From positions 50,852,714 through 50,916,713 of the forward strand of contig CM049320.1 in NCBI GenBank assembly GCA_026874595.1: 64,000 nt of DNA, read 5' to 3'. Position numbers and translations under genes: made by a program. Position 1 is the stretch's first letter; the number at the start of each line of letters is the position of its first letter. This stretch comes from Sipunculus nudus. Its lineage: Eukaryota; Annelida; Sipuncula; Golfingiida; Sipunculidae. Below the pieces are notes generated by a model, which did not search any database, was not told the origin of the DNA, and worked only from the letters and a program-made list of their open reading frames with translations. This document shows positions 44,146 through 54,973 of the stretch, piece by piece.

Positions 44146-44811
44146 TCCTACAGGAGGTGTTGCAGGCTCGGTTTAATCCGCTTTGGTTGAACGCTAGATA
44201 CACAGCGTTCTCGTTCTAGTATGTTCGTTGAACATGTGTACTATGTATTATCAAAAATTGTTCGTGAAGGGTATTTTCTAGAGTTTTCGGAGGAAAGGTT
44301 TTAAAAAGAGTTTGTGTTTTAGAGACGGGAGAGAGGTGAGAGAGCGGTCCGATAAGTATTCCGATAAGTGCGGCAATTATAGATTTTCTTAAGATGTTCT
44401 TGTGGATTTGTGACCAATATTATTTTGTATTCAGTTTACTTTCGGGATTGTTACAAGAGCTTTGCATTGGACTGTTATTCTCCGAGAGAATACATTTTTA
44501 AGGACTTAATTGTCACTGTTACAGTGGTGGTATCCAGGTACTGTGGACTTTGTTTGTTTACTGTGTGATTGTATTTATTTGCTGTTATACTGTTGTTATA
44601 CTGTGTCATTGTATTGATTTAGTGTATTGTAATGTTAGTGTTGTTTTAAGAATAATTTATGGTTATTTGTTAACTAAAAGCCACTGACTTCTTTAGTCAT
44701 TCCCCTAGACATTTCCCGCTGCCTAGTGTTTCAGAATCTGATTTTTTTTCTCCATTCCAAATTTTACGTTCATCACGCATACGTGATCTGTTGATATTAG
44801 TTTCAGTAATA
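44146..44811 (+). repeat. Gmr1-like 3' LTR
   Basis: It starts TCCTACAGG and lacks about 130 bp present near the start of the 5' LTR (39421-39547). It then follows the 5' LTR from TGTTGCAGGCTCGG to TTCAGTAATA (ancestral ...CCGTAACA). BEL RT resumes right after it at 44812. Confidence 0.8.
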
Positions 44812-45600
44812 TGGTTAGATCACGTGGATTTGACTACGGAATAGCAGGAATATCATATGACGGTCCACCTGTTGAGGGCGGGCTCCAGCCCTGCGTGTGC
44901 TGTGTATGGTCTCAAGTATATAGCAGACAGGTTTGAAGCGAATACCCTCGGGCAGCAATATTCATCCAGAATGCTTTTTATGTAGATGATGGCGTACCCA
45001 ACAAGCGTGCCCACAGTCTAAGAAAATATGTCTTATTCAGGAAGCTTCAAACTAGTGCATGAAAGGAAACGTTCGTCTCCATAAATTTGTCCCAAACACA
45101 AGAGCTCGTGTCTTCTATAGCGCCATCAGGAAGAGCAACAACAACCTCAAGTCTGGACTTTGAAGACAAGCAAATGGAAAGGGCTCTAAGAGTGCAGTGG
45201 TGTATAGATATGGACACCTTTATAAACCTCTTCCTACCAGACGTGGCATAATTTTACAGTAACTTCATTATACGTCCCGCTTGGCTTCCTGGCTCAGTTT
45301 GTACTCAAAGGAAAGCGAGTACTCCAAGACATGTGTAAAAGGAGTGTTAATTGGGACGAGCCTTTGCACCTTGACTTCTAATCACAGTGGGATGCAGGGG
45401 AGGCATGATTAGAAGGAATTAGAAATGTTCACATACCAAGGTTTTTCTGCACATGTAAAGTCGAGGATATCCTTAGAATTGAATACATGACTTCTCGGAT
45501 GCTAGTGAGGTTTGATATGGTACGTGCTCATACCTGAGATATGTCACAAAAACGGATATCCAATATGCTCTACATTTGGAAAATCTCGTGTCGCCCCATC
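44812..45600 (+). pseudogene. BEL/Pao RT, C-terminal half
   Basis: It begins WLDHVDLTTE, stop, QEYHMTVHLLRAGSSPACAV and YGLKYIADRFE, which is the stretch that follows LRFL in BEL RT. The YVDD-type region is broken (FM-stop-MMAYPTSVP), then SGSFKLVHERK. Later blocks are thin but include LGFLAQFVLKGKRVLQDMCK. Together with 39060-39411 this shows where RT was split. Confidence 0.8.
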
Positions 45601-46178
45601 TAGTATCACTACTATCCCTAGATTAGAGGTTACAGCAGCGGCTGTTACAGTATGAAAGATTATTAGAATTCTTTTGGACGGACTCGAAAATGGTTCTTGG
45701 ATACATTAAGAACGAGAGCCGGAAATTCCACACGTTTGTGGCAAACAGATTTGGACTTATACAGGCTCTGTCTAATGTCAACCAATGGCACTACATTCCT
45801 TCCGAGTCAAATCCTGCAGATATCGTCTCTAGAGACATGACAATTCTAAAACTGGAGAGGTCATGTTGGTTCAGAAAACCAAGGTTTTTACATGAACTAG
45901 AGCTTAAGTTCTTCGAGGAACCTATGTCAGAGGTTCAATGTGGAGATCCTGAGGTCAGGGCCTACTCCTACTGCGACGGATACCCAAAGTTCGCTTTTAA
46001 CCAGACTAAAAATTTCTCTAGTTGGAACCTAACACTCAGGGTTTTTGCGCGGTTGATTTGTCTAGCAGATGGAGTACGGGACTTGAACCTTAACACTGTT
46101 CAAGAACGAAAAAAAGGCAGAGAGTTTGATCATCAAGCTTCTCCAGCAAAAGGTTTAAAGAGGAAATGTCAACTCTAA
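45600..46178 (+). pseudogene. BEL/Pao RNase H
   Basis: Blocks: TIPRLEVTAAAVTV, stop, FWTDSKMVLGYIKNESRKFH (active-site Asp in WTDS), TFVANRFGLIQ, QWHYIPSESNPADIVSRDMT, CWFRKPRFL. These are the classical BEL RNase H motifs. The frame is open from 45690 to 46178. Confidence 0.85.
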
Positions 46179-46199
46179 AATTTCTGGTCTTCCGAGGGG

Positions 46200-47229
46200 A
46201 AATCCGGTGTTTAATCAGATCCAATTGTATAGGAACACATTTTAAGAGTCGGAGGACGACTTAAAAGAGCTACCTCTCCTTTCAAGCCATATAACCGGAT
46301 TATGCTCACGTTACCCACATGATTTTGGCTCACTTCCATGAATAAGCCAAACACACTGGGAAAGGGCTTACTTTGAATGCGCTCAGAGAAAATAATACTC
46401 GTTGTTAGGCGACGCAAGAACCGTATCAAGTTTCATATTCAATAGTGTGCAGAGAAACAACGGATGGCCGACCTTCCTGTAGAAAGAATTGAGCCAACAT
46501 CCCCTTTCACAGATACAGGAATGGACTGCTTTGGTCCAACCATAGTTGAGGAAGCACGCCAAGAGCTCAAACGATATCGACTGATCGTCAATTGTAAATG
46601 CCAGAGATCGATTAATTTGGAAGTTCTCCAGGACATGTCAACAGATTGTTTCCTGAATGCGCTCCGTTGCTTTATAGCTCTGCGAGGACCAGTGTCCGTG
46701 TTCAGACCAGCGATCAAATTTTGTCGGAGCGGCAAATCAGGTGAATAAAGCACTGTAGGGATTAATCCTAAACGAATCCAAAGTTACATGTCAAACCAGA
46801 AGTACGATTTTGAATTCAATCCTCCTCATTATAGTCACTTTGGCGGTATCTGGGGACGCTAGATCCGAACTGAAAGAAAAATCTTGACAACATTGCTTCA
46901 TAAAGCGGCTGGTCGTATCGACACATCCACACTTGTTACTTTACATTATGAGGTTATGTCGATGGTTAACAGTAGGCCTCTCACTTCACACAATCTCAAT
47001 GACCTGACATCTCTCGAACCATTGACACCGAATCATATCTTAACAATGAAATCAAATGTTGCCTTACCTCCGCCTTGGAACCTTATAAGAGCAGACCTGT
47101 ATCTTAGAAACCCTTGGAGGAAAAACAATATTTATTCGAACAGTTTTGGTCAAGGTGGCGAAGGTAATATCATAGCAATATCCAACTCAGGTAAAAGTGG
47201 CTTGGATATCTTACTTGGATAGTTTGTGG
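46200..47229 (+). pseudogene. BEL/Pao integrase
   Basis: Zinc region relic ILRVGGRLKRATSPFKPYNR with NKPNTLGKGLL, then MADLPVERIEPTSPF, FTDTGMDCFGPTIVEEARQE (first core Asp), RYRLIVNCKCQRSINLEVLQ, DMSTDCFLNALRCFIALRGP. The second core Asp region is changed (FRPAIKF where RSD..TNF is expected). Then GRIDTSTLVTLHYEVMSMVN, SRPLTSHN, LEPLTPNHILTMKSNVALPP and LYLRNPWRK. The 3' LTR follows. Confidence 0.85.
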
Positions 47230-47960
47230 TGTTTGCGGTAGACATTTTCTACCTCACTCGGGTGGGAGAAGCGTCCGGTAATTCCATGAATCAGCAAATC
47301 TTGAGATGGTAGAATGGTCTTTGTTCGCACTACTTTCGTTTTTAACCCCTAATAACATAGGTGCTCATGGAAAGATAGCATTTTTGCTACATTGTCAACG
47401 TAAGTTATATGACGGAGTTAGATTTCCACTATCACTGCTGTGCCACATGGCATCTGACATGTTGATAACATAAAACTGTTATGAGACAATCAACACTACA
47501 CGAAATTAATGGACAGTTGTATTGCCTCACAGATTAAAAAAGTTGTGTATTATAGGTATATATTTACTTTACAATTGGGGCAGATAGTGAAATGTAGTAT
47601 TATATTTGTCAGCCATTTAAGATATCTGACCTGATTAACCATGAGTGACTAATATTTAAATTTATCTGTCGACCTATAAAAATATTTTGCTCTTAGTTAT
47701 AAAGCAGGTTCAATAATATTGTTACGAGATATGCAGTTATGATGGATATTTATCTATTGTTTTTAAAACTAAACCAGCAACAAAAAGCATAGCTATAAAG
47801 CATATACCAAAGTGCTAATAATAGTCGGACTGTTATATAGTTGAGCCGGTACTATTTGCGATGTGTATTTGTTTTCAGTTTTCACGTAGTTCGAGTGCGA
47901 GATGGAAATTAACTGCAGTAAAAGTATATGTGTCGTTCTCGTCTGTTCGAGAGAGTTACA
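47230..47960 (+). repeat. BEL/Pao 3' LTR
   Basis: TGTTTGCGGTAGAC to GAGAGTTACA, matching 32776-33777 but about 265 bp shorter. The match to the 5' copy runs on past the LTR to GTAC/TAGTCAG (33830 and 48010). Confidence 0.75.
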
Positions 47961-48054
47961 GTTAAAACATGCCAGCCATCCAGGTTCGAGACCTCGCACT
48001 ATAGTATAGTCAGCCTTTGATACAACTGCCTTAAACGTTAGACTAGCTTTCGCC

Positions 48055-48140
48055 ATGTCAGTAGTAGATGAAGCTACAGTTAAGAAACTGGACAGGGACG
48101 TTCAGGTTACATGGCAAAGCACTGGTCAGCCGGTTATATA
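48055..48140 (+). pseudogene. Possible BEL Gag start after an LTR
   Basis: ATG at 48055 opens MSVVDEATVKKLDRDVQVTW and QSTGQP before running into a second partial LTR copy. Its place downstream of an LTR suggests the first codons of a Gag, so a second, tandem BEL copy may begin here. Not matched to a family by sequence. Confidence 0.35.
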
Positions 48141-48270
48141 GTTGAGCCGGTACTATTTGCGATGTTAATTTATTTAAATTTTTACGCCGTTTGAGCCCGA
48201 GATGGAAATAAACTGCAGTAAAAGCATCGTACATAAACTGCAATTAAAGTTCTCGTCTGTTTAAGAAAGT
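48137..48270 (+). repeat. Partial BEL LTR copy
   Basis: TTATATAGTTGAGCCGGTAC through AACTGCAGTAAAAGCATC and TTCTCGTCTGTTTAAG-A repeats the last part of the LTR (compare 47834-47960), giving a third partial LTR copy in the cluster. Confidence 0.75.
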
Positions 48271-48815
48271 TACAAGCTTTAGCTTCTCTAGCGAGTAGAC
48301 CTGTGAAAACCTCTGAATTTTCTTTAGTAATTATTTGAACCTTTCTCAGCCATTTTTTTCACATAAACTGGCCAGGGGAAATTCTTCAGATTTTTCAGTT
48401 TCACAAAGATTAGTATTCATTCGTTTTCATTCGTGATACAGAGCTATCTGTGTGCCTAAGAAGTCGCTTAAATAACTTTTCTTATTAAGTGCTTTGAGTT
48501 CTCCCGTTGTTTGTTGCCATTTGTTTTCTATAAATATCAACCCTTGACAATTTAATAAATATCTTGAATTTTAATGCCCTGAAACTTCTCCTGGATATAA
48601 AACTACATGAACAATACAGGTTGCATATTCACCTTACATCTGAAAAAAAATAGAGCCAGTCTCACCTGAATCTTAGTCAAGAAGCGCCGTCTAGCGATAA
48701 TTTCTGGTTTTCTGTAATTGTGCCATGAGGTAATCTGATTTTATTAATCCTGTTTTTATTTTAGTTTCTTCTTTCCAGATAGAGAAAGTATTGTGATGAA
48801 TTTTTACCCTGTTCT
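48271..48815. other. Unassigned stretch between partial LTR and LINE copy B
   Basis: No domain seen. It has no counterpart in copy A, where the LTR flank meets the LINE directly. Confidence 0.4.
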
Positions 48816-49236
48816 CGTACCATTTGTTGTTATCTTTCCTTTGTATTTATATATTATATATCTTCCTGTTGGTTTCTTCAAGGGATAATTATTTTTTTTT
48901 CTAATTGTTATATTTCATCTCTCTTTCTTTTTGCTCCTTGAATTTCATATGTATTATTTCCTCTTCTTATACTTATTTTCAAGGTTTCCTACTATAAAGC
49001 AGGATGACGCCAATGTTATCTTCCGTGGTTTTTTTTTTGTATGGTTAAATTTATATTTTTTAGCTTCTAGATTGTTGTATCTCATTATGTCAGCCAGTCC
49101 GCTTTCAACCATTTAAATAGATATACTGTTCTGGCTATGTTTATTTGTATGCAATCTACCTCCGGTTTATCTTATTAACGCGTAAAACTGTATTCGAATC
49201 TCCTGCTAGGTGCCAATCCAATTGTAATTGGCAATA

Positions 49237-50455
49237 CAGTGGACCCCGCCTTGCGACCACCCCACAATTGCGACCACCCCACAATCACGACCACTTTGCT
49301 TGGTCCCGAATTTTTTTAGTTTATTTATGTTTAAAAATGACTCAAAATTACGACCACCCCTAAATTCAGAATTACGACCAGATATCCTGGCCCCAGCGCT
49401 AATGCGACCCCGCTAATGCGACCACCGCCGAGAAGTACTGAAACAACTTTTGTCACGAGTCAATGGCTGCGCCTTGTCACAGGCGCCTTTACGAAAGATC
49501 AAAGAGGGTAACAAGGGTTCCCAATCCTAGTGTAACCCTTCCTGACTCGGTGTCTGCGCTGAGACTCGTTGAGGCGTAAGTTGTAGATCAAAGAGGGTAA
49601 CTATCGGCTGATTACTTAATGAGCCGGTCTGCCTGGCTAACTGCCCTGGGGTCTTGGGCTAGCGATGCTAATTGCCCCTCAGTGATCACCTGTATTACAG
49701 CTACCAAAAGTGCGGGGGTGAGAGCTTAATATTTTTAATCATCACATAATGTTCGATCCTCATTGGTCAAATTAATGATCTAGTTAATCCTAAATCCTAT
49801 TGAGCAGTCAGTCAAATGTATAAATACAAAGCTTGCATGGGGGCAAATCCGTTGTCCTGCCTTATCAGATAAATCGCTGTCAGTTTATTTCTCTGCTGGT
49901 TCAGTTTGCGTTTAAATTGCTTGCTGTTGTGCGACCATGCCTCGGAAAGAGCGCTCCTTGAAGGAGAAAGTGGTGTTAATCAAGGCGGAAACACCAGGAT
50001 GCAGTCAGCGCTAACTGGCTCAGCAGTTAAGCGTCGGCAAAACTCAAGTGCTCGCAATATATACTCAGGCGGAGGGCTAAATATATGACAGCCACGTATT
50101 ATGTTCAATTTGTTCAAGTAGGTTATCTTCGTATTGTCTCTAGTGTAATTATGTGTTAATCATCAGTCACTACGTATGTGTCAATGTATATATATTTGTA
50201 TCATGAATAAATATATAAAACAATTTTGTTTTCTTTTCAGCTACACAAAATAAAACATTCCTAATAAGGGTTCTCCGCTTAGTAAAATATTTTGTTATAA
50301 TTCACATTAAAGATATGCAATATATACAAACTGATACACATTAAACATCGCCGTGATGTATGCGACCAAGGTAAGAGTTTCACAAATGCGACCACCCCCA
50401 AATAACGACCACTTTGCCCAGTCCCCAGGGTGGTCGTAATCGTGGGGTTCCACTG
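49237..50455 (+). mobile_element. Tigger-like (Tc1/mariner superfamily) element with TA duplication
   Basis: The left end CAGTGGACCCCGCCTTGCGA and the right end GTGGGGTTCCACTG are inverted (right end reverse-complemented: CAGTGGAACCCCACGATTAC). Both are followed inward by repeated CGACCACCCC / CGACCACTTTG words. TA lies on both sides (49235-49236, 50456-50457). Length 1219 bp, too short for an active transposase; only the N-terminal HTH relic remains. The host LINE is interrupted exactly here relative to copy A. Confidence 0.9.
49937..50085 (+). pseudogene. Tigger-like transposase N-terminal relic
   Basis: ATG opens MPRKERSLKEKVVLIKAETP, then GCSQR, stop, then LAQQLSVGKTQV. This is the CENP-B-type HTH of Tigger transposases ('LKEK...IK..E.G.SQRELA..FGVGKTQV'). 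A stop replaces part of the second helix and everything after about residue 40 is gone. Confidence 0.8.
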
Positions 50456-50760
50456 TATTTTAATTCTTCTTAAAAATATCATGAAAAAGGATAGTGTGTC
50501 ATTGTTAGGTCCATATATATTTGAAAGATCCTTGCATATACCTTCAATTTTACAGTCTGCAATTATATATATACCATTTTTGTCAATTTCTGTTTTATGT
50601 ATCTCATATTGAATATACACTACACTATGTCTTTCGTGGATGTATTTCTTGAATAAAAAAATTTGATTTCATACATTGCAACCAGTAGAATGTTTCACGT
50701 TGTTTCTTGTTGTCTGTTAAACCCCTTGCATAAAAAGAAAGAAAATAAATACTCATGTTT
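50456..50760 (-). pseudogene. LINE copy B endonuclease fragment
   Basis: MSIYFLSFYARGLTDNKKQR, ETFYWLQ, FFIQEIHPRKT (QETH has become QEIH), then HKTEIDKNGIYIIADCKIEG and LSNIYGPNNDTLSFF. It lacks about 80 bp present in copy A between the two blocks. Confidence 0.8.
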
Positions 50761-51649
50761 GTCAGGAATCTATATACTGACTTTCTCATATATTTTCCAA
50801 CTACAAGCATATTAATGGCAAAGCCTACAAGGCTACATGAACTAAATATCGCCCGTGCATTACAGAGAATACCGCCCGCATGGCCATAGCCCATTGTCGA
50901 AAGTTTCAATCTCAAGCATACATGACATAACTTTTACACTACCAAGTGATGCATCTATCATGTAATTAGTCGGCTTGATATATCATAATCACACATATAT
51001 CTCTAAAAGGACCACCAAAATCCATATACATGCTGTCACAACATCATCAATAAGCCTTATCTCGATTCTGCCATCGCACTGGCGTGTGGGTAGGGTCAAA
51101 TGTCAACACATAAACATACCTGCAAACGGCACGTGTATATGTTGTTCAGCTGTAGGGACAAACAAAATGTATGTTTGTGGAGGAATTGGATATGGGAATG
51201 AGGGAATACATGCTACAGAAACAGAAATCTGAAGATTGTCAGAGCAATCAATGCCATAAGCATTACAAAAGCTTATTTACAACCACTCTTCCAGCTCCAC
51301 GGGAGACGTCAGTAGGTGCTCATCCAACGTTTTGAGGAAACCATTACACACCTGCTATGAGGTACTCCTGTACATGTATATTGTCCGTGCAAAATATTTG
51401 CATTTTAGTATATTCACATTCGAGGCAGTTCGCCAATTTTATCATAAAGGATTGAAACGACGTATAAAGCATATTCAACAATTTTCTAAAGTGGGTACAC
51501 AGAAACATTATATTAATGATAGGAATAAGGAATTTAATAATGTATTAACAATGGAATTTTTGTTAATTAATATGCATTTTTCATTTGAAGACATTAGTTT
51601 CAACATGGGGAAACGATACGAGACATTGAACAATTATTGATTCACTGAA

Positions 51650-53510
51650 TGAGGTTTACCTTTTAACCATGTTATTTTTTCCACATTACAACCTATCAGT
51701 ATCTATAAGAGTTTTACGTTAATGCTAGTATGATTTTGTTCTTTAATCATCCGAAGGAGTTCAGGAGAATAGATTGTGATAAGTCTGAAACATATAATTC
51801 CTGCCTGTGGTCAAATTTATGCCATTAGTAATACGGTCGATGACTTGCCCATGAATACCATACATGTAAAGAGGTACATGCAGCAACAACCACATCATTA
51901 TAAAAATATATAAAATGTGAAGATGTTATGAAAATGTTTTTATTAACAGGGAGGGGTACAGAGACAAAACCATGCCTGTATTACATAGTATAGTTATTCA
52001 GCGATAATGATGCGCCTATTATCTCACTGAATATTAGGTTTGGGCTTATAGGAATGAGGAAAACATTTCATTAAAGAAATATGCATTTCCTTATTAATAA
52101 ACTTATAAAATGTCATTTACGGTTTTAATGTTTATGATTACATGGATTCCTAGGGTTCAGAAAATGGACACAAATGCAATTTAAATGAACATGTTTTCAT
52201 ATCTGCCTGCACGTCCAAAATGGGTCAAATATCTTCAATTCTATCCTGCAATAAAAAATAGAACATGGTTAAAACTCATTCAGTATTTCAATAATTTTTC
52301 TCAATATCTTAATTAAGGTGCCTTTGTCGCAGAATTCTTTCAGCATTGACACATATGGCCAGACACATATACATTGATAACAAAAGCCTTAAAGAATATA
52401 AAGGACAAATTTATTATCTTTATACAAAAAAAGACATATTTAAATACTGAGTGGCATACAGACCCAGGTAAACTGGAAGATTCAAAATTGTCCAAAATAT
52501 AACAGTAACACCAGACATCAGAAGTGACATTCTTCAAATCAGTCACAGAGTTGGAGGAGGATTTGTGCTCTAGTGGCTGCTCTCTACAGAGCACATGTAC
52601 CAAGGCTCATGCCTATAAATCAAAGAAATACGTACTTTTACCAGCGTGAAGAGAAACAAAGAAACGCAGCGTTGTTGAATAGAAGGTTAAGCCTTCCTTT
52701 AAAAACTGACAAAAAAAATTTATATAAAAGAAAGTTTCCGGAATTTTTTAAGAACATTACTCTGGGTTTAGCTTGGATTACGGGCTCAACAATCACAATT
52801 ACGTTTAGTTCTGTTTTTACAAAAATTATATTTAAATTACACGAAATTTACACTGCAGGCCACCATATGATCTGTAATGGTTGGTGTAAGAATTTATTTG
52901 TGGAGACTCAACATGTGTATACTGCCAGTTCTGCCATACCATCAGGAACCACAATGAGTTTTCATGACAGATGTAGATTAACCAATGCGTTCACACAGCA
53001 CCAAACCATCCTGGGCTGTCCTGGGTAGAAGGTCCTCTCAGGCAAATAATAAACAACTGCTCATAGATAAAGCTTTGACAGCAATGAATATTTAGGTCTT
53101 TCAATATACAACTAGTTTCAGTGTTCCCAGAGTTGGCTGGCATATTTTCAGTTCTGGAGAGACTTGTTGCCATATGGGCCTTTAGTCATAGTCCAGCTCA
53201 GTATATCACAGGTCTCTCTCCTCTGGAGATCTCTGGCCAACTTAATTTTTACTGGTCAAGGTCTGCCGCCACAAATTTCGACCCAAAAACCAGTATGGAC
53301 AGCTTAATGTGGTCTTTCAAAATTTACGGTAACAACACAGGCTTATCCACAAAGCTTTACAATAGAGACCAGAACATAACACTCGCCAAAAATGGGTTTT
53401 ATATCTGAATGAAAGGGGATTTCCCCTGTGTTTGGTTCAGGAAACAAACCCCCAAGGAGCTGGGGGCCTGAGAGGCCGTTTGACATTAAACATGCCACTT
53501 TGTCTCAAAA
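51650..53510. other. 1.86-kb block absent from LINE copy A, unassigned
   Basis: Copy A passes from the matching point near 35745 to the next shared sequence near 36105 through about 350 bp of different DNA, while copy B has this longer block. A + strand frame (52573-53028) is open for 151 codons, but it has no known domain and unconvincing composition. It could be an inserted transcript copy or unknown repeat. Confidence 0.4.
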
Positions 53511-53838
53511 TGATTAAAACCTGTAAAAGTGAAAGGCACCACGAGTTGAACAGCGCAAAGAAATGCACATGGTATGTGTCTATGTGCCATTACCTTTGGA
53601 CCGGGAATATTTATGCATGCACACTATGAACTATGAAGAGGTTTTCACACCAAAATTAGCTTGAGCGATTAATCAATACATACAGTATGATTACAACAAA
53701 ATAACCTTCCAGTTGCTGGATCAGTCTCCTCCCCACACAGCTACTAACATTTTCTTTTTTCACACGCACATTAAATTCTATCACATTAACATTTTCTATT
53801 TTCACAAGTACATTGAATTCTATCAGATCGGCTTTTAC

Positions 53839-53844
<6 letters not shown>

Positions 53845-53893
<49 letters not shown>
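53845..53893. repeat. (AT)n microsatellite in LINE copy B
   Basis: AT tract at the position matching 36404-36459 of copy A. Confidence 0.95.
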
Positions 53894-53898
<5 letters not shown>

Positions 53899-54583
53899 GT
53901 TCGAAGCAAAAGATCATCACTGGTTTTTCAAACCCGTGAAAACTAATAAATTTGAGATAAATACCACAAGTATGAGCTAATAAAACAAAATTATGTGTGC
54001 CCTCTGTTGGCAAACATTAAAACAGTTGTCGCCATGTGCCGTATCCAGGGCGTCTTTCTTTATGTGGTACAGGTGTTATTTACTGTCTCTACGGAGATGT
54101 TTCTGTATTTTTGTTGTTCTGGTTGTTGATTTTGACGATATTTTGGCTGTCAATGATTACTTGATCACGTTAGAACCTTGGCTTTAATCCGCATTGCCTA
54201 TATGCTGTTGCCATCTGTGGTTGGGCTCTTTTCTTAAGTTGATAGTAGGTCTAGGTCAGGTCCTCAAAAACGCTGAGACGGGCGCCTTCAACTCTGTTCA
54301 TGTTTTGTTTGGCCGATTGAAGTATTTTGGTTGTCAGCCTTGCTATTATTTGTCGTTGACCTGTTGACCTTCACTTTCCCAAACGGTGTGCATTTTTCTA
54401 CAAGATTTTCAATTTCATCCCCGGATTTTGGCCCAAGTAGCTAATTTGTTGATATAATTTCTGCCACACATTGCACACAGTCCTCTCTTTGTTTTGTTCT
54501 TTTATACCTGTAACTTGGATGTTTAACTCTTAGAGTATCGTTTCTGGCTGTTAAGTTTATCCATCATTTGCTGTATTGATAAT

Positions 54584-54973
54584 TTATTCCTTGTGTTTCT
54601 CATATGTCACTTGTTTTTCTCTAATTTTAGTAAGTGTTGTCTTTGATGTTTTTTGTTTTTCTACTAATTTATAAAGTTTACTTCCACAGTCTGCATTTTT
54701 CAACTCATCAATAATATTAGTGTTCCTATCTGTTTGGACTTTGATATTGTACAATTTTCTGTCGATTTCTTTTTGTTGTGATTTTTTTGGGGCAATTTCT
54801 ATGGCCCTAGTTAATAATTTCTTCAAGTTCTCTATTTCATTGTCAATGTATTCTTTGATAACCTTAGTTTGCTCACCTTCACTATCGATCATAGTGAATG
54901 TTTGACTTGCCATCAAAGACACCATAATTTGTACAGTGATAGTTCCATGCATTTGCGTTAATGTGAAAGGCAT
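54584..54973 (-). pseudogene. LINE copy B ORF1 N-terminal part
   Basis: Frame MPFTLTQMHGTITVQIMVSL, TFTMIDSEGEQTKVIKEYID, KKLLTRAIEIAPKKSQQKEI, ending in a lysine-rich coiled coil (LVEKQKTSKTTLTKIREKQV). It is open for 129 codons, longer than the copy-A equivalent, which has a stop after IQKDRS. Confidence 0.7.

Larger units (their letters stand above)
39412..44811 (+). mobile_element. Gmr1-like Ty3 retrotransposon with integrase before RT
   Basis: Two LTRs (39412-40227 and 44146-44811), an exact tRNA-Pro primer binding site (40234-40251), the Gag N-terminus (40400-40740), protease (40860-41770), integrase (41792-43110), RT palm (43144-43455) and RNase H (43456-44022), all on the + strand. 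Integrase before RT is the order known from Gmr1-like elements; ordinary Ty3/Gypsy has it last. The capsid part of Gag and the front two-thirds of RT are deleted, and stops are scattered, so it is inactive. It sits inside BEL RT. The flanking 5-bp sequences do not match perfectly (ATTTT or TTTTT against TGGTT). Confidence 0.85.
32776..47960 (+). mobile_element. BEL/Pao retrotransposon, split by two nested insertions
   Basis: LTRs at 32776-33777 and 47230-47960 bracket BEL-type gag (37465-38170), protease (38255-38780), RT N-terminal half (39060-39411), RT C-terminal half (44812-45600), RNase H (45600-45860) and integrase (46200-47229), all on the + strand in the standard BEL order. A minus-strand LINE (33831-37440) lies between the 5' LTR and gag. 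A Gmr1-like element (39412-44811) sits inside RT. All coding parts carry stops or frameshifts, so it is long dead. I infer one element because the domains continue in order across the insertions. Confidence 0.8.
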
